A stretch of 5,317 nt of DNA. Source: Actinomycetes bacterium (GTDB lineage: Bacteria; Actinomycetota; Acidimicrobiia; Acidimicrobiales; Palsa-688). This document shows, piece after piece, positions 1-5,317 of this stretch (the stretch's first letter is position 1; every line of letters begins with the position of its first letter). The stretch spans positions 1-5,317 of the forward strand of contig JAKACE010000158.1 in the NCBI GenBank assembly GCA_021821705.1, read 5' to 3'. The notes below the pieces were generated by a model. That model did no database searches, had not been told where the DNA came from, and saw nothing but the letters and a program-made list of their open reading frames with translations. A program made the translations under genes and the position numbers.

Positions 1-318
1 GGGGTCAATATGTGGCAGTCGTTCTGGCACGTGACCCTGCCCCAGCTCCGCTACAGCATCGTGACATCGTCGACACTGGTGCTCGTAGGGTCGCTCACCT
101 ACTTCGACGTCATCTACATACTCACTCTCGGCGGGCCCGGCGATACGACAAGGGTCCTGGCCATGGACATGTACAACGTCGGCTTCACCGAGACCCAGTT
201 CGGCTACGCCAGCGTACTGGCCACAGTGCTGGGGGTGCTCGGCATCCTGCTCTCCATAGCCCTGGTCAGGTTCACAGGGTTCGGGTCGATGGAAGGGGGC
301 CGGGAAGGCATATGGTAG
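1..318 (+). CDS. ABC sugar transporter permease, MalF/UgpA-type (3' part only)
   Basis: This is the C-terminal 105 residues of an inner-membrane permease of the CUT1 carbohydrate ABC family; the frame is open to the left edge, so the start and roughly two thirds of the protein lie upstream. The fragment opens just after the EAA-loop helix that contacts the ATPase: WQSFWHVTLPQLR (fragment residues 5-17) is the usual tail of that motif. A hydrophobic helix follows (about 19-42), then the family signature FDVIYILTLGGPG (35-47) with T49-T50, the GYAS motif (68-71) and a last membrane helix (about 70-90). The stop is TAG at 316-318. It pairs with the next gene, whose start overlaps it by 7 nt, to form the heterodimeric pore. 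The ATG at 10-12 is internal, not a start. The family call is secure; the transported sugar cannot be read from this fragment. Confidence 0.93.
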   Translation, partial: GVNMWQSFWHVTLPQLRYSIVTSSTLVLVGSLTYFDVIYILTLGGPGDTTRVLAMDMYNVGFTETQFGYASVLATVLGVLGILLSIALVRFTGFGSMEGGREGIW

Positions 319-1247
319 CGACGGCACGAGGCCGGGCGCCGACGCCTGTCGCGCCACAAGTGCGGGCGGCGCCCACGAGTAGGCGGGCACAGGCACCTGC
401 GTTGAGCGGTGTCCGGGGACGCTCGGCGGCATCGCGCTTTGCGAGCTTCCTGCTCGCCACGGTGTGGCTGGTGGTGGTCCTGGCCCCGGTCTACTACATG
501 GTCCTCACCAGCCTGCGCAGCCCGGCTCAGTACCTCACCGCCAACCCCTGGGTGCCGACCGGGAGCCTGACGTGGTCCTCGTACACCTCGATGTTCCACG
601 GGTCGGGGATCGGCACGTCGCTGCGCAACAGTGCCGAGCTCGCCGCCGGCACCATAGCCCTGGTCACAGTGCTCTCGCTCGGGGCCGCGTACCGCATCGT
701 CCGGCGCGGGTCACGCTTCGGCGCGGTCTCCTTCCGGCTCATCCTCTTCGGGATCGCCGTGCCCATCCAGGCGATCGTCATACCCCTCTACTTCGTGACC
801 AGCGAGCTTCACATATACGACAGGCTCTACGGCCTCGTCCTCGTCACCGGCGCGTCGCTGGTGCCGGTGGCCGTGCTGCTCATGGTCAACTATGTGCGGC
901 TCATACCGGGCGAGCTCTACGATGCCATGGCGGTCGACGGAGCCGGCCAGTGGGCCACCTTCCGACGGCTCGTGGTACCGATGGCTCGACCTGTGCTCGC
1001 CGTAGTCACGATCTACTCGGGACTGGGAGCCTGGAACAACTTCCTCCTCCCGCTGATCCTCACGCAGTCCAACAACGACATCGTCCTACCCCTTGGCCTT
1101 TACCGCTTCGGCACCAGCTCCCAGTACGGCATCAACGTACCGGTCGTAATGGCGTTCGTGTTCTTCACGATGGCACCGGTGCTGCTGCTGTACATCGGGC
1201 TCCGCAGGCAGTTCGTCAAGGGTATCGGCGGTTTCGCTTTGCGATGA
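312..1247 (+). CDS. ABC sugar transporter permease, MalG/UgpE-type
   Basis: This complete 311-residue inner-membrane permease is the second pore subunit of the CUT1 sugar importer. A basic, Ala/Pro/Arg-rich cytoplasmic leader (residues 1-43) precedes six likely membrane helices at about 44-66, 108-128, 143-162, 172-192, 227-250 and 277-296. The EAA loop that docks the ATPase is clear at 201-223 (ELYDAMAVDGA, then F217 and P223). The C-terminal RRQFVKGIGG is also typical of the family. ATG at 312 is chosen because GGGAAGG lies just upstream (302-308) and because further upstream the DNA is coding for the first permease in another frame; a GTG at 360 would trim the leader and cannot be excluded. 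The 7-nt overlap with the upstream stop implies translational coupling. No ATPase gene is seen; actinobacterial CUT1 systems often share an MsmK/UgpC-like ATPase encoded elsewhere. Substrate is inferred only from the glycosidase neighbours. Confidence 0.94.
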   Translation: MVATARGRAPTPVAPQVRAAPTSRRAQAPALSGVRGRSAASRFASFLLATVWLVVVLAPVYYMVLTSLRSPAQYLTANPWVPTGSLTWSSYTSMFHGSGIGTSLRNSAELAAGTIALVTVLSLGAAYRIVRRGSRFGAVSFRLILFGIAVPIQAIVIPLYFVTSELHIYDRLYGLVLVTGASLVPVAVLLMVNYVRLIPGELYDAMAVDGAGQWATFRRLVVPMARPVLAVVTIYSGLGAWNNFLLPLILTQSNNDIVLPLGLYRFGTSSQYGINVPVVMAFVFFTMAPVLLLYIGLRRQFVKGIGGFALR

Positions 1248-1297
1248 GCACAGCGGGGGGCATATCAGCACACAGAACGACGGAGGTGGACCGATGA
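1244..1297 (+). other. 17-codon mini-ORF bridging permease and GH3 genes (speculative)
   Basis: The ATG at 1244-1246 overlaps the permease stop (ATGA, 1244-1247), and its TGA at 1295-1297 overlaps the GH3 start (ATGA, 1294-1297). It would encode MSTAGGISAHRTTEVDR. It fills the whole 46-nt gap, so a terminating ribosome could reinitiate and be carried across to the GH3 start. It has no convincing ribosome binding site of its own (a weak AAGGG at 1218-1222 is about 21 nt away), and the peptide matches nothing I recognise. Chance is a reasonable explanation; the geometry is what is noted, not a protein function. Confidence 0.2.
1282..1289 (+). promoter_or_regulatory. strong Shine-Dalgarno site of the GH3 gene
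   Basis: GGAGGTGG ends 4 nt before the ATG at 1294; its GGAGG core is 7 nt from the start codon, close to ideal spacing. It is the strongest ribosome binding site in the window and fixes the GH3 start. It suggests that this enzyme can be initiated independently of the permease genes, unlike the downstream GH95 gene. Confidence 0.85.
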
Positions 1298-3669
1298 CGA
1301 CCGACGCGCCCTACAAAGACCCCCGCCTGGCCGTGGACGAGCGTGTCGGCGACCTCCTGGCACGTATGAGCCTGGACGAGAAGCTCGCCCAACTGGGGGC
1401 CGTCGAGTTCCCCTTGCTCATGACCGAGCACGGTTTCGATGCTGATGCAGCATTGGCGCGGGTTCCGTTCGGCATCGGAGAGGTCACCCGCATCGGGGCC
1501 ACCACCGGCCTGGAGCCTGTGCAGACCGCCGAGCTCCTCAACCGGATACAGCGCGTGCTGGTGGAGAGGACAAGGCTCGGCATCCCGACCATGGTCCACG
1601 AGGAGTCGGTGGCCGGCTACTGCGCTCGGGGTGCGACGGTGTTCCCCCAGGCGCTGGCCCTGGCCAGCGCCTGGGACCCGGCGCTGGTGCAAGAGGTGGC
1701 GGACCGCATCCGTGTGCAGATGTTCGCAGTGGGGGCGCGCCATGCCCTGGCGCCCGTGCTCGACGTCGCACGCGACCCGCGCTGGGGCCGCCTGGAGGAG
1801 ACCTACGGAGAGGACCCGGTGCTCGCCGGGGCCCTCGGGAGCGCCTACGTGCGGGGGATGCAGACCGACGACCTGACCCGGGGCGTACTGGCCACGGGAA
1901 AGCACTTCCTCGCCCACGGGTTGTCGGAGGGTGGGCGCAACCACGCGCCCGTCCAGGTCGGGCCCCGCGAGCTGCGCGAGATCTACGCCGAGCCCTTTGC
2001 CGCTGCCGTCCGCCACGCCGGCTTGGCCAGCGTCATGAGCTCTTACAGCTGCGTCGACGGCCTGCCGGGCAGCGGGTCGCGCGAAATCCTCACCACCCTG
2101 CTTCGCGACGAGCTCGGCTTCGTCGGGCTGGTGGTCGCCGACTATTTCTCTGTGAGCCTGCTCATGCGCTACCACCGGGTCGCCGCCGACCGCTCCGAGG
2201 CGGCCATGAAGGCGCTCGCGGCCGGCCTCGACCTCGAACTGCCGGCCCTGGACTGTTTCGGCGAGCCGCTCCGGGAAGCCGTGAAAGCCGGCCGAGCTCC
2301 GGTCGAGGCCGTCGACAGAGCAGTGCGCCGCGTCCTGACAGCCAAGATGCGCCTCGGCCTGTTCGAGTCGCCCTACGTGGACACCGGCCGAGTAGCGACC
2401 GTCTTCACCGACCCCACCAACGCCGCCCTGGCCAGGCGGGCCGCCACCAGAGCTGTAGTCCTGGTGGCCAACGACGGCCTGCTCCCCCTGACGCAAACCC
2501 TGTCGAAAGTGGCGGTAATCGGCCCGGCCGCAGACGATCTCCGCCTGCTGCAGGGTGACTACCACTACCCGGCACACCTCGACGCCTCCTTCGAGCACAA
2601 CGACGTGCCCGAGGGCTTCACCCTGCCGAGCGGCACGGGTGCCATGCGGCCCGGCGCCTACTACACGGACCACGTGACCCTGCTCGCCGCTCTGCGCGCC
2701 GCCCTGCCGACCGAGGTGGAACTCCGGTACGAGAAAGGCTGCGAGATACGCGGCGACGACCGCTCAGGCATCGCAGCAGCGCGGGCCGCCGCTGCGGCCG
2801 CCGATGTCGCCATAGTCGCCGTCGGTGGTCGCTCCGGGCTCGGCGACTTGTCCACTGTCGGCGAGGCCCGTGACGCCGTCGACCTGAGGCTCACCGGCCT
2901 GCAAGAGCAACTGGTGGAAGCCGTCACCTCCACCGGCACACCGACGGTGCTGGTCGTGATGAGCGGCAGGGCGCATGTCCTGACCGACCTCGCCCCACGG
3001 GTTCAAGCACTGGTAGTGGCCTGGCCCCTGGGTGAGCAGGGCGGCAACGCCCTGGCCGACGTCCTCCTGGGCCGAGCCGAACCAACCGGTCGGTTGGCGG
3101 TGACCCTGCCACGTTCGGTAGGGCAGGTGCCGCTCTACCACAGCCATCGCTCGGGCGGCTCACGTTCGGTGTTCTACGACGACTACACCGACTGCCCCCA
3201 TACACCTCTGTTCGCCTTCGGCCACGGCCTCGGCTACACGACGTTCGCTTACAGCGACGTCGCCGCCGACGGTACGGACACGCTTACACCTGTGAGCGTC
3301 GGCGTGACGGTGTCCAACACCGGCGGGCGCGACGGCGAGGAGGTCGTGCAACTCTACGTGACCGATCTGGTGGCCTCGGTCGCCCGGCCCGAGGTCATGC
3401 TGATCGGCTTCACACGGGTGAGCCTCCCGAGGGGAGGGTCAGCCCGCGTGACGTTCACCGTGCACCCGAGCCGCCTCGCCTTCTACGACGAGGCCATGAA
3501 CTTCGTCGTAGAGCCGGGGCGTTTCCTGTTCTCGATCGGAGCATCGTCACTGGACATCCGCCAGCAGGTGGAGGTGGAACTGGGCGGTGCCGTCACCGCC
3601 TACCTACAGCGCCAGGTCGTACCAGTCGCCACCGACATCTCCATCAAGGACATGCCGGTCCCGGCATGA
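1294..3669 (+). CDS. glycoside hydrolase family 3 (beta-glucosidase/beta-xylosidase type), cytoplasmic
   Basis: This complete 791-residue retaining exo-beta-glycosidase probably removes beta-linked glucose or xylose from the non-reducing end of imported oligosaccharides. The N-terminal TIM barrel (about 15-350) shows HEES (102-105), the substrate-binding RDPRWGR (160-166) with EETYGEDP, KH (203-204), MSSY (248-251) and the nucleophile motif VVADYFSV with Asp283. The GH3 C-terminal domain (about 370-640) carries the likely acid/base Glu524 in STVGEARD, followed by the LTGLQEQLV helix and PTGRLAVTLP. A fibronectin-III-like domain (about 667-750) with NTGGRDGEEVVQLYV comes next, as in BglX-like enzymes. 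The HEE loop is more usual in the mixed beta-xylosidase/beta-glucosidase branch than the DGP loop of classic beta-glucosidases, so xylose specificity is quite possible. No signal peptide or anchor is visible, fitting action after ABC import. The start at 1294 is set by GGAGGTGG. Family certain; substrate not. Confidence 0.96.
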   Translation: MTTDAPYKDPRLAVDERVGDLLARMSLDEKLAQLGAVEFPLLMTEHGFDADAALARVPFGIGEVTRIGATTGLEPVQTAELLNRIQRVLVERTRLGIPTMVHEESVAGYCARGATVFPQALALASAWDPALVQEVADRIRVQMFAVGARHALAPVLDVARDPRWGRLEETYGEDPVLAGALGSAYVRGMQTDDLTRGVLATGKHFLAHGLSEGGRNHAPVQVGPRELREIYAEPFAAAVRHAGLASVMSSYSCVDGLPGSGSREILTTLLRDELGFVGLVVADYFSVSLLMRYHRVAADRSEAAMKALAAGLDLELPALDCFGEPLREAVKAGRAPVEAVDRAVRRVLTAKMRLGLFESPYVDTGRVATVFTDPTNAALARRAATRAVVLVANDGLLPLTQTLSKVAVIGPAADDLRLLQGDYHYPAHLDASFEHNDVPEGFTLPSGTGAMRPGAYYTDHVTLLAALRAALPTEVELRYEKGCEIRGDDRSGIAAARAAAAAADVAIVAVGGRSGLGDLSTVGEARDAVDLRLTGLQEQLVEAVTSTGTPTVLVVMSGRAHVLTDLAPRVQALVVAWPLGEQGGNALADVLLGRAEPTGRLAVTLPRSVGQVPLYHSHRSGGSRSVFYDDYTDCPHTPLFAFGHGLGYTTFAYSDVAADGTDTLTPVSVGVTVSNTGGRDGEEVVQLYVTDLVASVARPEVMLIGFTRVSLPRGGSARVTFTVHPSRLAFYDEAMNFVVEPGRFLFSIGASSLDIRQQVEVELGGAVTAYLQRQVVPVATDISIKDMPVPA
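3651..3668 (+). promoter_or_regulatory. 18-bp inverted repeat containing the GH95 start codon
   Basis: CATGCCGGTCCCGGCATG is a perfect inverted repeat with 8-bp arms around a 2-nt centre. In mRNA it could form a 7-bp GC-rich stem (3651-3657 with 3662-3668) closed by a GTCC loop. The GH95 initiation codon (3666-3668) is the last three bases of the 3' arm, and the only Shine-Dalgarno-like string, AAGGA (3646-3650), abuts the 5' arm. Folding would hide the start; ribosomes finishing GH3 would open it, giving translational coupling. A DNA operator role is the alternative. The repeat is seen directly; its function is inferred. Confidence 0.45.
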
Positions 3670-5317
3670 GCTCCGAGCCTGCCGCCAGGGAGACGCTGCT
3701 GTGGTACCGGTCCCCCGCCCGAGAATGGCTCGGGGCTCTCCCGCTGGGCAACGGTTCCCTCGGTGCCATGGTCTGGGGAGGTACCCCCCAGGAGCGGGTG
3801 GACCTCAACCTCGACACCTTCTGGTCGGGGCACCCGCGCCGGCACGGCGCCCGACCCCCGGCCGGGCTACTGGACGCCATCCGGGAAGCGGTGCTGGAAC
3901 GCCACGCCTACCACCAGGCCGACGAGCTGGCCAAGGGCCTGCAGGGCCCTTTCAACGAGTCCTACCAACCGCTCGGGTGGCTGACGATCGAGTTCGCCGA
4001 CCCGGGGGTGGCCGCCAACTACAGGCGGGAGCTCGACCTCGAGCAGGGCATCGCCCGCTGCGAGTACGAACTGGACGGGCTCGCTCACCGCCGAGAGGCC
4101 TTCGTGTCCGCCCCGGACAACCTGTTCGCAATGAGACTGACGCCTGGTGACGGAGCCGCACTCGATCTCCGCCTCACCCTGCGCGGCCCGCACCCGACGG
4201 CTCGCACGTCCGCCGAAGAGGGCTGGCTGTGGATGGAAGGCCGCGCGCCCGACCACGTCGTACCGCACTACTGGCCCGGCGAACCGGCCGTTGACTATTC
4301 GCAGGGCGCGGGGATGCTGTTCGCGCTCGCCGCCGCCGTCGTCGCCGAGGGGGGAAGGGTGGAAGCGGGCCCTTCCGGCTGGCTGCGCGTGCAAGGCGCG
4401 CCGGCAGTCACGGTCCTGGTGTCAGCGGCGTGCGGCTACGTGCACTATGACGCCCCCTTGGCGGAGGGGACGGCCGGGCTTCGCCGGACGTGCCGGGACC
4501 GGCTCGAGCCGGCCCTCGCCGTACCGTACGGGGATCTCCTCGACCGCCACGTCCGTGACCACCGCAGGCTGTTCGACCGGTGCGTTCTCGAGCTCGGCAC
4601 CTCCCCTGCCCCCCAAGTCCCCACCGACGAGCGCCTGAGACGGCACCGGGCCGGCCACGAGGACGAGGGCCTGTGCGCGCTCTTGTTGCACTACGGCCGG
4701 TACCTGCTGATGGGGAGCTCACGGCCGGGAAGCCAAGCGTCGAACCTCCAGGGCATATGGAACGACCAGCCGCGCCCACCCTGGAGCTGCAACTGGACGG
4801 CCAACATCAACGTGGAGATGAACTACTGGCCGGCTGAGGCGGCGAACCTGGCGGAGTGCCACGAGCCCCTGCTCGAGCTGATCTCGGACCTGGCCGACGC
4901 CGGTCGGGCCACCGCCGAGGAACTGTACGGGTGCAGGGGATGGTGCACCCACCACAACATCGACATCTGGAGGTCGACGTGGGCGACGGGAGAAGGCACC
5001 GCCCACCCGTACTGGGTCAACTGGCAGATGGGCGCGGCCTGGCTCTGCCAGCACCTCTGGGACCACTACGCCTTCTCTCTGGACAGGAACTACCTGCAGC
5101 ACGCGTACCCGGTCATGAGGGGTGCGGCCGAGTTCCTGCTCGACCACCTGGTCGAGGACGCGTCCGGCGCGCTCGTCACCTGCCCCTCCACCTCCCCCGA
5201 GAACAGCTTCCTGTGCGCAGATGGCGAGCCGGCCTGTGTCAGCGCCGGGAGCACCCTGGACATGTGGCTGAGCAGGCAGTTGTTGACCCATTGCATAGCC
5301 GCCGCCGAATCCCTGGG
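3666..5317 (+). CDS. glycoside hydrolase family 95, alpha-L-fucosidase/alpha-L-galactosidase (5' part only)
   Basis: This inverting exo-glycosidase should release a terminal alpha-linked L-fucose (typically alpha-1,2 to galactose) or L-galactose. The frame is open from ATG 3666 to the right edge: 550 complete codons plus 2 nt, against a usual 700-800 residues. The N-terminal beta-sandwich (about 11-245) opens with LWYRSPAREWLGALPLGNG (11-29) and LNLDTFWSG (47-55). The (alpha/alpha)6 barrel follows, with NLQGIWN (360-366), TANINVEMNYWP (378-389), GWCTHHNID (425-433) and STSPENSF (508-515). By comparison with Bifidobacterium AfcA, Glu512 is the likely general acid, and Asn380 and Asn382 help position the water; the partner Asp lies beyond the window. 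No signal peptide is visible, implying cytoplasmic action. The start lies in an ATGA overlap with the GH3 stop and has only a distant AAGGA, so translation probably depends on GH3. Family very secure; fucose versus L-galactose is open because Thr378 replaces the fucosidase His. Confidence 0.95.
   Translation, partial: MSSEPAARETLLWYRSPAREWLGALPLGNGSLGAMVWGGTPQERVDLNLDTFWSGHPRRHGARPPAGLLDAIREAVLERHAYHQADELAKGLQGPFNESYQPLGWLTIEFADPGVAANYRRELDLEQGIARCEYELDGLAHRREAFVSAPDNLFAMRLTPGDGAALDLRLTLRGPHPTARTSAEEGWLWMEGRAPDHVVPHYWPGEPAVDYSQGAGMLFALAAAVVAEGGRVEAGPSGWLRVQGAPAVTVLVSAACGYVHYDAPLAEGTAGLRRTCRDRLEPALAVPYGDLLDRHVRDHRRLFDRCVLELGTSPAPQVPTDERLRRHRAGHEDEGLCALLLHYGRYLLMGSSRPGSQASNLQGIWNDQPRPPWSCNWTANINVEMNYWPAEAANLAECHEPLLELISDLADAGRATAEELYGCRGWCTHHNIDIWRSTWATGEGTAHPYWVNWQMGAAWLCQHLWDHYAFSLDRNYLQHAYPVMRGAAEFLLDHLVEDASGALVTCPSTSPENSFLCADGEPACVSAGSTLDMWLSRQLLTHCIAAAESL

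Noticed and set aside
12..311. An in-frame N-terminal extension of the MalG-type permease back to position 12
   Set aside because: This stretch codes for the conserved C-terminus of the first permease in another frame. The extended peptide is Arg/His-rich and unlike any permease N-terminus, and a suitable ribosome binding site sits before ATG 312.
464..1297. A 277-codon plus-strand frame overlapping the MalG-type permease
   Set aside because: Its translation is Arg/His/Pro-rich and has no domain, while the other frame encodes a normal permease. Only its last 17 codons are kept, as a speculative bridging mini-ORF.
2131..2154. Ala instead of Ser before the GH3 nucleophile (VVADYF rather than VVSDY)
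   Set aside because: The Asp itself is retained, and the ADYF variant is, as far as I recall, common among actinobacterial enzymes of this branch, so there is no reason to suspect inactivation.
1216..2673. A 485-codon open frame on the minus strand opposite GH3
   Set aside because: The plus strand there is an unmistakable GH3 catalytic domain with all motifs in order. Long antisense frames are common in GC-rich genes, and the minus-strand translation (His/Gly/Val-rich, no recognisable motif) looks like codon-composition noise.
2773..2808. GCC/GCG-rich alanine run in GH3
   Set aside because: An Ala-rich helix ending in ADVAIVAV is the usual lead-in to the strand before the acid/base loop in GH3 enzymes; it is not a tandem repeat or an expansion.
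3082..3097. CCAACCG-GT-CGGTTGG, a 7-bp-arm inverted repeat in GH3
   Set aside because: It falls in the codons of the conserved GH3 motif PTGRLAV, so protein constraint explains much of it. Arms of this length are expected about once by chance, and there is no T-run or gene end to make it a terminator.
3587..4150. A 187-codon plus-strand frame across the GH3/GH95 junction
   Set aside because: It overlaps the GH3 end and the clear GH95 N-terminal domain, and its translation is low-complexity Arg/Pro/Gly with no motif.

Overview
The window is a GC-rich stretch (G/C favoured at third codon positions) holding part of one co-directional operon for uptake and cytoplasmic breakdown of a plant- or mucin-type oligosaccharide. 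Gene style (CUT1 permeases with no ATPase gene in view, a GH3 enzyme with a VVADYF nucleophile motif, near-zero intergenic space) suggests an actinobacterium. It does not look like a typical Streptomyces: by hand count 12 of 47 isoleucine codons are ATA, and AGG is used freely. The lineage is an inference; no taxonomic marker gene is present.

Layout, all on the + strand: (1) 1-318, the C-terminal end of a MalF/UgpA-type ABC sugar permease, cut by the left edge. (2) 312-1247, a complete MalG/UgpE-type permease overlapping it by 7 nt. (3) 1294-3669, a complete 791-residue family 3 glycoside hydrolase (beta-glucosidase/beta-xylosidase type) with a strong ribosome binding site. (4) 3666-5317, a family 95 glycoside hydrolase (alpha-L-fucosidase or alpha-L-galactosidase) starting in an ATGA overlap with the GH3 stop and cut by the right edge after 550 codons. 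There is no intergenic space over 46 nt, and no promoter, terminator, RNA gene, mobile element or CRISPR was seen.

The working model is that the permease pair, with a binding protein and an ATPase encoded elsewhere, imports a short oligosaccharide. GH95 would then remove a terminal alpha-linked L-fucose or L-galactose, and GH3 would release beta-linked glucose or xylose. Neither enzyme has a visible signal peptide, so both should act in the cytoplasm. Fucosylated xyloglucan fragments, or L-galactose-capped xylan or xyloglucan fragments, are plausible substrates, but the sequence does not prove which.

The families are known. The points most worth a second look are an 18-bp inverted repeat that contains the GH95 start codon, a 17-codon mini-ORF that fills the permease-GH3 gap with ATGA overlaps at both ends, and a threonine at the GH95 position thought to separate fucose from L-galactose specificity.
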